Positions 34,699 to 46,438 of a stretch of DNA of 64,000 bases are shown piece after piece (positions within the stretch are counted from its first letter, which is position 1; each line of letters opens with the position of its first letter). The DNA is from Medicago truncatula (Eukaryota; Streptophyta; Magnoliopsida; Fabales; Fabaceae), in contig NC_053042.1 of assembly GCF_003473485.1 (NCBI RefSeq), forward strand, positions 54,957,762 through 55,021,761. Reading direction: 5' to 3'. The notes beneath the pieces were generated by a model that saw only the letters and a program-made list of their open reading frames with translations, ran no database searches and had not been told where the DNA came from. Made by a program: the position numbers and the translations under genes.

Positions 34699-34969
34699 AA
34701 TGGAAGCAAGTCCAGATGTTTTTATTTACACCGTTTTGATTGATGGACACATAAAGGTCGATAGCTGAGGCAATTAGACTCTTCAATAAGTTATTAACAG
34801 AGGACTAGAACCAGATAATGTAACATACACTGCTTTATTTTCGGGCTTGTTAAACAGTGGGCACCCAGAGATAGAAGTTACATTGTATAATGAAATGTCT
34901 TCCAAGGGAATGACACCACTCTTGCATTTAAACCGGCGAATTATGAGAAAGCTGCAATTTCAAAAGTAG

Positions 34970-36296
34970 TGAATCGGTTTTGACTCTAAGTGCTTGGAAT
35001 TATCCCTCAGTTTTGATTGTTGGTTCTCTGAGTTATCCCAACAAGTTTGAAATTCTATCTGGTTGAAATCTAAAGGTGAAGCATAATCACACGTGCTTTG
35101 GGTTATTTTGCTAAAACTTCTTGTATAGATATGAAAGGGAGTGGAGACACCGACCGATTACCAGAATGTCATTGTATGTAGGTATGTATCTTCTTTATAC
35201 TGAATTAAAAAAATTATATGCAATTATGAATGTGTAAGTAGTATAAAATATAAATGAGACGGATTCAAAAAGGTTTTTCTTGCTGCTGCTTGTTTGATAT
35301 AACATGAATATTGTATTTGAACTTGACAAGTTAAGTTTTTTGCAAGTTAAATTTGGATGTCTTTTTTTAATCCGTTTGGATTACTGGGAAACAAACAAGA
35401 ATATATGATATACAAAATAAAGTAGTAGAAGTACCTGCGAACAAAACATTGAAATTATAAAAACAATAGTTTGTAAAGTCATTAAATTATTCTTACAAAA
35501 TATATCAGACAAAAGCTCTAATGCTTAATTACAGGCCATTTTTTATTGTCACAATTTATGATTTACACTAGGTAGCCTGTTATCATTTTGCTTAATTGAT
35601 GCTCCATCTGGGGTTCAATTATAAGCAAAACTTAATTTTATTTAATTTTCTTGATGTAATCCAAAAATTAATTTTATTTCCCAAAATACTTCTTTTCATT
35701 TAGTTTTGTATGAGAACTTATTTCATTGAAGGGTATTTTGAGAATAATAGCATTAAAAACGATAGAATTAGTTAGGTTTTGCTTATATTTAGAACCATCT
35801 GATAAGACTCCTTTTTGTCTTAGATTTGAGACCAAAGTAGTAATTGAAAAGGATCTGCTCTTACTGATATTTAGGTTTTAATTTTAATTATCCTTGTCTG
35901 CTTTTTTGAGTTTGCACATACGAAACTATCTGATCTGACTGTGAATATTTAGTTGCATAGCTGATTTGGACTAATGTGAAGCTGCCAAGCATTGAATGCA
36001 GTTCAATTAACATTGGAAGACTCTTAATCATATTCATGTTTTGCCTATAAATATGCTTCATATTATTTTCACCGTTGCTAAGTGCTTGGTTAGTTTTTTG
36101 TTGGTAATTTTTTTTTACTAAGCCTCTATTCTTGCTACCATTTGTATCAATTGGGATTTTTCATGTTATACCTTCTATGACAAGTGATTTTTTAAGTTTT
36201 TATGTAATTTTTTTTGTTAAGGTAAGGTCATTTTCCTTCATGACCTTACCTTCCATTAACAAAAGTTTATGTTATTTTGACGGTAGCATCATTGCC
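34970..36296. other. Intergenic, no gene seen
   Basis: AT-rich flank of the PPR pseudogene. No coding frame or clear element was recognised. Confidence 0.45.
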
Positions 36297-37781
36297 AGTG
36301 GCGGAGCCACGTGGGGACAGGGGAAGGCCATGGCCACCCCATTATTTTTGAGAAATTACCAAAATACCCTTAAGTTAATATAAAATCTACAACCATGCCA
36401 CCCTCACTTTTCCTGAAACGCGCTCTTCTCTCTACTCTGGACGCAAGTTCACTTTTATTCTCTCTGTTGAAACTCATCTGACATTTATTCATCTTCTCTC
36501 TGTATCCATCTCTCTCCATCCGTCACGGTTGCACAACCAAAAACCCTAATTGTAAGTTATTTTTTCAATCTCATCATTTGATTTCCCTTTTTTCATTTCG
36601 ATTTTAAAATCAATATGTTGGTTTGTTGTTTTTGTTATTGTCTGCCAATAATTTGGCCTTTAAAATTATCGTTTGGTTCAATTCAACATTGGTATGAAAT
36701 TATTCTATGCTGCTTGAACCCTAGAAATAAAAAATTGGGGGAAACTTGAACCCTTTATTTCCATTGTTGTTTGATTCAATTGTAGGAAACTTGAACCCTT
36801 GCTTCCATTATTTCGTTTGTTGAAAGCAAAATGGCTTAATTCCATGATACCCATGAATAAATTTTTACTGTTTCTAATTTTGGCTTAATTTTTCCCTTTT
36901 TAATTTGCTAATGTGAGGGTTAATTATTAGCAGCTTCCGAATGATAGAATCTTCTGGAGTTTGGTTGTTCTGTAGCTTAGATTTGTTGTCTATATTTTGG
37001 TGGTTTCAAAATTGAGGTGGAGGGCTTATCTTGTTTGTTTTTGTCTCGGCTAGAAGCAATTCAAGTGCAGCAAGACAGTTGAGGATTTGTTTCCTTTTGT
37101 GCTATCTTGGTATCCTGGTAGCTGCTCTTTATGTTAGTGGATATTGGGTGAGGTTTTCCTATTTGGCCAAGGGGTGATATCACCATTTACTCTACCATAT
37201 GCTGGAGGTTTATTGAGGGGTTTACCCTTATGTCGTTGTATTAGTACAGTTTTGTTCTAGCATCTGATTAACATTTCTTATGCTTAGTGATGCTATTTAT
37301 TTTAAGAGTAGTGTTATTTGAACAACCAATTTTGTGACAACTTATTTGACAACCAAAATTTACAAAGAAAAAGTAGTATTGGCACGGAAACCATAGCAAT
37401 AGAGAGATAAAATAAAAAATAATGTGAGTATGAGAGAGAAAGTTGTCACAAAAGTTGTCATAAAATAAATGTTCAAATATCATTTCTCTTATTTTAATAA
37501 GTAACTTTTGCTTTTTAAAAAAAAAAAAACTCTTCATGTATCGTGAGTTGGGACCCCATAATACCATGTGAGATATAGTTTGAAAGGTTTTAAATTGGAA
37601 TGCCCTATGTTCTATCTCTCACCTGACCACATGATTCCAAATATGAAATTGCCGTTATTGAATACAACATAATAATCGACTTTATGTTTATCACAACTTA
37701 ATGTTGTATACAATATGATTTATATATTTTAGTTTATTTTCATGGCGGCCATCCCAAACTTTTTTGTCTGACTCCGCCACT
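36297..37781. mobile_element. hAT-like non-autonomous element, 1.5 kb
   Basis: The ends AGTGGCGGAGCCACG and CTGACTCCGCCACT are inverted. The flanking octamers TCATTGCC (36289-36296) and TCATTGCA (37782-37789) agree at 7 of 8 positions, which fits hAT. It contains a pyrimidine-rich stretch (36420-36540) like a gene leader but no transposase frame, and encloses the MITE at 37306-37488. Confidence 0.75.
37306..37488. mobile_element. Mutator-like MITE, GAGAAATGATA family
   Basis: 183 bp with inverted ends (GAGTAGTGTTATTTGAACAA against TGTTCAAATATCATTTCTC) and a perfect 9-bp duplication TTATTTTAA (37297-37305 and 37489-37497). Nested inside the hAT-like element and related to 1221-1387. Confidence 0.9.
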
Positions 37782-37854
37782 TCATTGCAGATATTAATGC
37801 GGCAAACAAGCTTGGAGCTTGTAATCCAGCTGAACAATAGAAGGAGTGTGATCA

Positions 37855-38350
37855 ATGCAACACCTTCTTCATGCAGTCATGCTTCCTGCCCTTTTTAATT
37901 ATAACTTACATCAAGAGTACTCTTCCACTTGTGATCAAATTTTGGGATTTGTTACCGTTTCTGATATGGATAATGTCACACCTATCCTTCGGGCGCCACC
38001 AAGATATTCAACTGAACCATGTGTTGCCACTGCCCTGGGTGATACTGTTGCATGTGCATCTCTTGGAAATAATCAAAATCTTTCTCTAGGAGGAGCAACC
38101 AACTTTAAGTCTCGTCCCAAATGATTGTAATCGACTTAGACACACTACCGGTCGTTGTTGGAAGTTGCATGACAAGCCTCAACATCCGGTAAATGCACCT
38201 TCTGACATTGTTCAGACCACACCTCCTCAAGGTTCTCCAACAAGCTACAGTGATTTCCTTCGGTGTTGTCAGAGTAATCAGAACTCCAGTTCTACTGCTT
38301 TGGTTGCACACACCAATAATTCATGTTTTCCTCTCTCAATCATTGTCATG
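37855..38350 (+). pseudogene. Possible copia-type gag remnant
   Basis: A short segment reads LRHTTGRCWKLHDKPQHP (about 38135-38190), which resembles the zinc-knuckle area of copia gag proteins (HTxxxCWKLHGKP). The preceding frame from 37855 to 38124 joins it only through a frame change. No LTRs were found. The call rests on this one motif. Confidence 0.4.
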
Positions 38351-39870
38351 TAGTTTTTAATCAAAACATTTATTTGATCAAGACTTTATTGTGGTATTTG
38401 ATCAAAGCTTTTATGAAATTTAGATCTTAATTATGATTTGAAAACATTTTAAAAGACTTTTTTATGATGAAAAAAATCTTGTGGTATCGATCAATACTTT
38501 TATGTAATTTAAATAAGTTTAGTGATATTCAATTAGGGTTTTGTCGACTTTTAAAATTGAGTATAGAAATCTCGTATTCTTTACAACCTACAAATAGACT
38601 TGTGGTATTCAATAAAATCTTAATTTAGATGAATTGTTTAAAAAATTGAGATTTTAACGGACTCTTGGACTTTTTAGTGAGTTTTTAACCTCAAAAGTCT
38701 AACTCGCATAATGAGATTTCTATGGATTCTCATAATCTTATTTCTTTTATGCTTTTACATCTCTTTTCTCTCCTTCCTCCTTTCTCTCGTAATATTTTTG
38801 TATCTCTTTTAATTGCCTAGTCTAGTGCATTGCTCTCCCAAGGAAAGCTGGAATTTTTGTATGTTTTTTTAGCGATATCTAACTTTATTGCTCTCAAAGT
38901 GGTAACTAGTGTGTGTCTTTCTGTTTTTGGCTAGTGAGGGTGTATGTTTGATGAACATGAGATTGTGTGTGTTTGGTGAATGGATTTATAAAAGGAAAAG
39001 ATGGAGCAAAATGACATGACTTGATGACTATTTTGTTTGATGGAAATTAAAGTGGTGACGTTTAGCCTGGAAAATCAAACTTTTTTCTCATGATGGAAAA
39101 CTTTACCTTTTACAGACATCAAACAGTTTTCCCGTTGTGAAATAAATGGGATATAGATTCACCATTGTTAAGCTTATCTAGAGTCATTACATTTGCCTAA
39201 ATCTCCACCGTTATATTTATCAAATGCTCCAAATTTTATGTCTCAAGAAATTAAAAGAACAATATCACCAGGATTTGGTGCTGTAATAAATTCCAACCGT
39301 TGATGTCAGACCGCAGCAAGGTTGTGTGGGGGATCGAGAAGGCGGCCACCTCTATGGTGGTAGTGCGGTGGAACACCAGCATGGACAGTTAGGGAGCTTT
39401 TGCATGGATGGATTAAACAATTTATTTTTTACTGTGACGTGAAGCTTGGGGATTGTACTGATGAAACAAATGGGTGGCACGGTGGTCATTCGACGGAGCG
39501 CCGCCGTCACGTCATGCGCACAAGATAGAAACCTCGAAGCTTAAAATTTTCAGTTCTGGTGAAACTTTGTAACTGTGAAATTTGCCCCTTTTTAATTTTT
39601 ACTATAAATAAAATAGAAAATTGAGTTTCAAATTCCGCTCTCTTAAATTTGTATGATCCAAAACCAGTCCCTTTATAAATTAGTGTGATTGAAAAAGCTT
39701 ATGAAAAATTTTACAAGGTGTTAAAGATCACACCGGTAGATATTGATGTTAGTATCTTTGCTATTTTAGTTTTGTTTGTGTTCAGTGGGATTTTTTATCA
39801 TTAGGAGCTCTTGCAAAATTTATACCCATATCAGATAACCTTCTCAGTCACACGCCAAATTACTAGAGGA
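38351..39870. other. Intergenic, no gene seen
   Basis: Mostly AT-rich. A short GC-richer patch at about 39300-39500 has GGTGG-type motifs but no sustained frame. Confidence 0.4.
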
Positions 39871-41148
39871 GAGAATTGCTATTCCCACATTTGATAAGGC
39901 TGTGGCACACGAATAATTTATGTTTTTGCCCCCTCGGCAGTTAACTACCGAGGAATTAGAAATCCGGCTGCAGTTAACTGCGGAGGAAACTTCAAACCTT
40001 ATTTTTTTTAATTTTTTTTTTTTACAAAAATCTTATATTGTCATTATTAATATTTATTGATTCTAATACTAATTAATTCATTGTGATTTTATAAGGAAAC
40101 ATAATCAACACTCTTTTAATATTTTGGATTACATTAAAGAATTAAACAAGAAAATTATGATTTTCTTTTTCTTTTTTAAAAAGAAGCAACAATAAAAGCA
40201 CATTAATTGTATAATGAAATTAAAATTTCACTCAAAGAAATAATACTCCATTTATTAATCAAGGCTGTATATCTTTGCTGATTTAAATCATTAATTAAAA
40301 AACAATTAAATCACATACAAATAAAAATATGAACCATAATTGACCATATTAAAATTTATTTTAATATTATTTACTAGGAAAATGCTCTTTACCACAAACA
40401 GTGTTACAACGAAAAACAAGAAAAACACTAGCCTTGTCGTTTTTTCCGCCAAAAACGTCTTAGATGTTTTTTTTTTTTTTTAATATTAAAATGATGTTTA
40501 TTGTAGTTATATAGTGAATGTTTCGTGAATTCTTTTTCGATCAATGATGTTTATTCTACTTACTAAAGTCATAGTTGATTTTTTTTTTTTTGACAATAAT
40601 CAGAATTAATTCACTTGATTCCATCCATGTCAATGTGCATATATATAGAGGAAATAAATGGATTATTAAGAGAAGTTAAAGCCAAGTTATTCTACAAGGA
40701 TTTTTACGAAAAAGAATGGAAGAAATTTGATAAATCTTGAAGGATCAAAGGGATAAGCTGGAAAACAATATCTAATGAAATAATTTGTTAAAAAAAAAAA
40801 AACATTAAAAGAGTGTTGATTATGTTTCCTCATAAAATCATAACTTTCTTATTTAATTCTTTAATGTAATCCAAAACATTAAAAGAGTGTTGATTATGTT
40901 TTCTCATAAAATCACAATAAATTAAATAGTATTAGAATCAATAAATATTAATAGTGACAATATAAGGTTTTTGTAAAAAAAATAAATAAATTAAGGTTTA
41001 AAGTTTCATCGGCAGCTAACTACCGAGGTTTTCCTCGGCAGTTAACTGCAACCGGATTTTTAATTCCTCAGTAGTTAACTGCCGAGGGGGTAAAATCTTA
41101 TTTTACTAGTGTTTCTCAGCCTTATCAAACATGGGAACAACAATTCTC
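39871..41148. mobile_element. Mutator-like element 2, 1.28 kb
   Basis: Starts GAGAATTGCTATTCCCACAT and ends ATGGGAACAACAATTCTC. The flanks ACTAGAGGA and ACTGGAGGA agree at 8 of 9 positions. Terminal inverted repeats reach about 290 bp and contain CGGCAGTTAACTGCCG-type palindromes. An internal segment with AAAACATTAAAAGAGTGTTG is repeated about 75 bp apart (near 40800 and 40876). No coding capacity. Confidence 0.85.
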
Positions 41149-41341
41149 ACTGGAGGATGGCAAGAAGAATGTTAGATAATGTCTATAATTTCCTGGATGA
41201 GATGGCAGAGCACAACGCGTTTGATTGTTGGAGCGATTCATATTTTTTTAAATGAAGTGGACAGGGATATTGTGAGGGTAGTCAACCTGAATTTCAAAAA
41301 GTTACTTAAACAACAACAACCAAGCCTTATCATACTACGTG
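41149..41341. other. Spacer between two Mutator-like elements
   Basis: 193 bp. A short frame MARRMLDNVYNFLDEMAEHN starts at about 41159 but runs only about 30 codons. An 18-bp sequence here, GATAATGTCTATAATTTC (41175-41192), recurs inside the left end of the next element (41371-41388). Confidence 0.5.
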
Positions 41342-41597
41342 GAGAATTGTTGTTGACACATATGCAACTGGATAATGTCTATAATTTCAAACGCCCCTCG
41401 ACAGTTAACTACCGAGAAAAACTTCGACAGTAAACTACCGAGTAAAACTGAAAACTTCGGCAATTAACTGCCGAGGAAACCACAAACCTGTTTTTTTTTT
41501 TTTTTTTTTTGTCAAAAACCATAAATTATCATTAATAATATTTATTGATTTTGAATGTTTCAATTATTATTTTGTACGTTTCAAACAATTGCAGTTA

Positions 41598-42151
41598 GAG
41601 TTTTTCTACTTGCACCCTAGTTAATCATGGTTGCACCCCAAAATGACAAGATTACCCTTTCATAAAATTTAATCTAAAACTTAGTTGAAGTAGGTCATAT
41701 AAACTGAGTTTAAGTGTATATACTTAATCTCAATTTAAGTAGGTTCATGTAAACTAAGTTTACATGAACTTTAGTTTACATGAACCTACTTAAACTGAAT
41801 TTAAGTTAACCTTGCCAATGTAAATTAAAACCGTAATCGTACAGTGCATCAGTGCAGTTGAAGGAAAAAATTGAAACTAGCAAATAGAAGAAGAAATTCA
41901 CTTACTTATATCCAATTGAGTATGGATGAAAAATATTTTGATTCACTCTTTAATTTTCATGGAGATTGATATTGAACATCAAATTGTTTGATCGATCGCT
42001 TTGTGGGGTGAAAGAGGGTGAAACTCACTGACAATGAATAAAATTAGGGTTTTAAGAAAATTTATATAAAAGGGCAATTTTGGTATTATAAAAAACTTTT
42101 AAGAAAATTTGGGTGTAACCAGAAAAACATGAGGTGTAAATAGAAAAACTC
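41598..42151. mobile_element. Mutator-like MITE nested in element 3
   Basis: 554 bp with ends GAGTTTTTCTACTTGCACCC and GGTGTAAATAGAAAAACTC. It is flanked by a perfect 9-bp duplication TTGCAGTTA (41589-41597 and 42152-42160). A second, inner GGTGTAACCAGAAAAAC motif repeats the end. Non-coding. Confidence 0.9.
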
Positions 42152-42157
42152 TTGCAG

Positions 42158-42160
<3 letters not shown>

Positions 42161-42243
<83 letters not shown>
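42161..42243. repeat. (TA)n microsatellite, about 41 units
   Basis: An uninterrupted TA run directly after the right target duplication of the nested element. Confidence 0.95.
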
Positions 42244-42245
<2 letters not shown>

Positions 42246-42551
42246 TAATAAGAATATCATTTAAATTTTGACCAAAAAATAAAGAGCATTTAAGTCCTCA
42301 AAAAACATTTCAATAAGTGTAAAAATTAAGCATTTGAATATTGTTTTGCAAATTACTTAAATAAAAAAAATCTTTGTGCACAATTATTTTAATGTAGAAA
42401 ATATAACAACATATTATACTTTAAAAAAATCGTTGTGCACAATTATTTTAACGATTTTTTTTTATTTTTTATTTTTATTTAAGTAATGTGCAAAACAATA
42501 TTCAAATTCTTAATTTTTACACTGATTTAAATGTTATTCTTATTAAGATAT
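42244..42551. repeat. Internal foldback in element 3
   Basis: CTTAATAAGAATATCATTTA on the left pairs with TAAATGTTATTCTTATTAAG on the right, and GAATATTGTTTTGCA with TGCAAAACAATATTC. The left arm carries about 55 extra bases. The middle repeats GTGCACAATTATTTTAA twice. Confidence 0.8.
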
Positions 42552-42970
42552 ATACGCATAAGTATAATACTGCAATTGTTTAAAACTTACCAAAATAATG
42601 ATTGAAACATTCAAAATCAATAAATATTATTAATGACAATTTATGGTTTTTGTCAAAAAAAAAAAAAAAACAGGTTTGAGGTTTCCTCGGCAGTTAACTG
42701 CCGAAGTTTTCAGTTTTCCTTGATAGTTTACTGCCGAAGTTTTCCTCGGTAGTTAACTGCAGCCGATTCCATATAATTCGGCAATTAACTGCCGAGAGGC
42801 ATTTCAATAAATTACTCGTGTGACATAGTCTTATGCAATGTGTCAACAACAATTCTCTGCTATGTGAGGTTGGCTACATGATAAGAAAGTAAATACCATG
42901 ATTTGTTATGTGCTCACTCAGTTCACAAAAGAATCAAATACAACTTTAAAAGGGCTGAAAATATAAATAC

Positions 42971-43424
42971 CTTGTTGCAGCAGCGTTTCCTCACACCTAG
43001 GACGAAGGCAAGAAGCAAATGTTCACCGGTCTGACCATCCTTAGAATAACCAGCTTCAAACCCGCCAGTTGTGGAATCAAGGATGAGAATAACACAGTCA
43101 GCTTGGAACGGCCCGGCGATCATGTTCTTAATGAAATTCCCATGTCCGGGGGCATCAATGAGAGTGCAATAGTACTTGATTGTTCAAACTTGGATAGAGA
43201 AATGTCAATTGTGATACCTCTTTCACGCTCAGCCTTGAACTTGTCAAGCACCCAAGCATACGTGAATGAACGCATGTTCATCTCAGTAGCTTCTTTCTCA
43301 AGTCTCTCAATGTCATTCTTGTCAATACCTCCAAGCTTGTAGATCAAATGACCAGCAGTATTTGACTTTCCATAGTCGACATGACCAATAAACACAATGT
43401 TAATACGAACCTTTTCTTACTCAT
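42971..43424 (-). pseudogene. Elongation factor 1-alpha pseudogene fragment
   Basis: The minus strand encodes the first 150 or so residues of EF-1alpha with damage: [20 protein letters not shown] (the P-loop normally reads GHVDSGKSTTTGH), [40 protein letters not shown] and, after a frame change near 43165, [20 protein letters not shown]. The start region also has a one-base loss between ATGAGTAAGAAAAGG and the GTP-binding part. It stops after GVRKRCCNK at about 42971. The rest of the gene is missing; Mutator-like element 3 ends 113 bp away. Confidence 0.88.
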
Positions 43425-44832
43425 TAGTAGTCTTTAAACTTGAAATCACAAAGAGATTGCAAGAAAACAAGACATAATATAAGTAATAAAAATTTGAGTG
43501 GAGATTCACCAGTAGAATAAAAATACTAATATAGCAACAACACAACATTCTGACAAGTCGTCAACAACAGCAATTGGGCAGATAGAGCAGGCACAGCATA
43601 GTCCAAAAACAAACACATGTACACAATTCAAAAAGAACCAACCTCTTTATCATGAGCACATGTATGTATACTATAGAATATAATATTACAATCCACAAAC
43701 ATAAACGATTAACAAACTAAAAACATGATTGATGCCGAAAAAGAAAATACCTTAATAAACATATAAGAACTACCAATTCAAAAACATAAACGAATATTAG
43801 CGACACTATCTAGATTCATAATAACAAGTAATCAGACACGTAAACCCGAGCATTATTATCATAATCGAATGCCCGAATCAAAAAGAAAAAGCAGAAAGAA
43901 AACAAACAAACAAAAACAATAAATATCGAACAGAGGATGCACCATGTCGGTTTTGAAAATTATACTTGAATTATGACCAAAATATTTGATATTTTACTTT
44001 TTCTATATGAAAACAAAAATAATAAATGTTTGTTCTGAATCTAGATTTATCTGAAATTCATTTTTCTATATGAATTGTACATTTTCTGAAACCATATTCA
44101 TCTAATTATTCAGTTCAACCCACTTTTTTGGATTTTTTAATGGGTTTACTCAAGTGTTGACCCAACTCATACACCGTTGGTTATTTCCTTTTTTTAAAGA
44201 GGTTATTTGCGTTTGTTTCATGTTTTGAGGATTAGCTTATTTATTTATTTTTATACTAGAATCTGACCTGCGCAACACGCGGGTGATGGATTATTTTGCA
44301 GTTTTTGTTAAAATTTTAATTAATAATTAAAACCGTAAGAATTATGATCCCCTCAAAACAAGTAAGAAATATATGGATGTTAAAACTTTAAGAATGTCAC
44401 TAAAACTATAGCAGCATGTCAATCCTTAATTTGATATAGGACAAAATTTTCTTTGATAAACGGGTAATTTAGTTGTGAAAAAACACCATTACAGTGATTC
44501 ATACACATATTGCAGTGAGATTAAGAGACATGAGGACCACATAAGCTAGTGCCTCAAGAACTTAAAAGAATGTAAGGTAACTAAGGAAGGGCTGCATAAG
44601 CCGAGTTGTATTTATTGTGGATTCCAAATTGTTGAAGCTAAGATCCATATCGAATAAAGTATAAACAGACTCATTTGAATGTACGCAAAGGTGATCTGCA
44701 AATGATTCCACAACATCTTAAAGGTCATTTATAAGGAGGGTAACTATAAGCTAATAGCTAGATGAAAAGGTGGTGGAAGTAAAAAAGAGCACAAATAAGA
44801 AAGTTTATACAATTTGAAGAGTGTATTTAACT
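43425..44832. other. Intergenic, no gene seen
   Basis: AT-rich sequence between the EF-1alpha fossil and the LINE remnant. No coding frame or element ends recognised. Confidence 0.4.
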
Positions 44833-45980
44833 TTACTCAGCATTTTCATTTGATGCTCCATCAACATTGCATTTAATCCAATTAAATATTGGATGTTGTC
44901 AGATAACTTCTTTGATTCTAGGAGCATTACCATGATTGATCTTGACTGATAATGCTTTCAAAATGACAAAATCAGCAATGGAGGAGTTTGCAGCCAAATT
45001 AGAGTTGTTACCAGTCATAGCAGTTGCAAAAATGATGATATTGATTGATGATCTGTGACTAATCTTTTTATCAGCAAATCTTAGCCGGTTTCTACAAAAC
45101 CAAATAGTGTTGAGACAGTTTATTAAATCTGACAAAACATCAATTTTACATAAAGGGGACCAGTTCCTTTGGCAAAGTTGTATTGCATCATGAATTGTTG
45201 TAAAGTTGCATTGAAGACTCGGAATAGAAATTAGCCATTGTCAAATAGACATTGCAAAGGTGCATTCAAGAAATAAATGAGTTGTTGATTCTTGCATAGA
45301 GTTGCTAAGACTGCACATCAAAGATTCCTGACAACCTCTTAAAGCAAGATTGTCATTTGTAGGTAGCTTGTTGTGCAAGCTTCTCCAGACCATAAGAGAT
45401 TTTGAGGGAGGAATGAAAATGTTCCAAATGCTCTTAGACCAAGGTATGTTTTGACCATCAGGACAGTGAAAATGGTATGCCTCTTTGAATGAAAGATCAT
45501 TATGAGTGGTTCCAAATATATTGATCATCTCTATCAAACACAAGGATAGTAATCTTCTCTATAATATTCGGCAAAATGGGAAAGATTTGATAGAGGCTTT
45601 GTGGAATATTCCAGGAAGAATTATGAATGAAAAGATTGACTGCTGATTAAAGCAAAGAATGAATGCTAGGTGGAATGTTCAAAGTTGAGACCAAAGGTGC
45701 TACACATGAAGCATCAATCCAAAAGTTGATGTCATTGCCATTACCAAGCTGCCAAGATGACTTGATAACCACTTCTGAGTATGTGTTTAATGCTGCTCCA
45801 CACAGATGAAGATATATGATAAGAAATTGGAATTTGGCTTTGCATGACTCTATTTCTCAAAAATTGAGTTTTGCAGGTAGAAGTTTTCTTCATTCTCTTT
45901 GCACACGAGAAAGAAAATGATTTTGGGTGCAGAAATGTTCGGCTTTCAACCTGCATATAGAGTAAACAACTCTTCAAAAA
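44833..45980 (-). pseudogene. LINE-type retrotransposon remnant (RT zinc-binding and RNase H start)
   Basis: Minus-strand frames, broken by stops, read IKHILRSGYQVILAAWQLGN and NDINFWIDASCVAPLV (45600-45760), then the reverse-transcriptase zinc-binding region IPWSKSIWNIFIPPSKSLMV, WRSLHNKLPTNDNLALRGC and ESTTHLFLECTFAM (45241-45480). WIKCNVDGASNENAE, the usual start of a plant LINE RNase H domain, comes just before the end at 44833. The polymerase core and ORF1 are absent, so this is 3' debris. Confidence 0.82.
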
Positions 45981-46438
45981 GACTCAATGAAGGAATGTAA
46001 CATTACCCGCATGCACTCTTTTATGCATGCACCCTTTGATGAACGGATAGCATATTCATTATAGAACGTACATATTAAAAAATATTTAAAGTTAAAGGCC
46101 ATAAAAGAGATAAAAACTCTTGAAACAAGCCATAAATAAACACATCTTTGTATATAGATAACTTCTTATGGCGTTCTTAGTCTTCCATTATTTTCTTCAC
46201 TCGTTCCGCCAGTGAATAATAGGAACAGAAAATTGTAATCAAGTCCAACTGGACTTAAATAAAATCAATATGATTTTCTTCGGCTCGAAAAAAATATGAT
46301 GAACAACATGAAAATGTAGGTTTACATGGTAACCCTCCTAAAAATACACATTGATTTATTTAAATGTACGTATACTATTCTTTAACAGAGTACAAAAATG
46401 GGTATAAGCAACATAACTATTAAGAGTTAAATGCCTAT
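45981..46438. other. AspRS 3' flank
   Basis: AT-rich spacer and probable 3' untranslated region of the aspartyl-tRNA synthetase gene. Nothing else seen. Confidence 0.45.

Larger units (their letters stand above)
32589..34969 (+). pseudogene. PPR pseudogene interrupted by a solo LTR
   Basis: Fragments of a fertility-restorer-like P-class PPR protein: PDVVAYNVLAAGLCRNRHVS, a frame change near 32700, then IIIEGLCSKGKVEEAEGYFN, a stop at 32961-32963, GFTPDVVTYTIMIKSYCRMN and SRGIKPDEITYTVLLDGK up to 33276. After the LTR the coding sequence resumes with EASPDVFIYTVLIDGHIKVD and RGLEPDNVTYTALFSGLLNS. At least two frame changes and several stops show it is dead. Both ends of the gene are missing. 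Confidence 0.85.
41342..42857. mobile_element. Mutator-like element 3, 1.52 kb, with nested insertion
   Basis: Starts GAGAATTGTTGTTGACACA and ends TGTCAACAACAATTCTC. The flanks TACTACGTG and TGCTATGTG agree at 7 of 9. Inverted arms of about 250-280 bp (41342-41597 and 42575-42857) include several TTAACTGCCGAGG palindromes. It has been invaded by the element at 41598-42151 and contains a long TA run and another foldback. No coding frame. Confidence 0.85.

Noticed and set aside
44899-45543. Two separate minus-strand genes
   Set aside because: Both are parts of one decayed LINE-type sequence, not independent genes.
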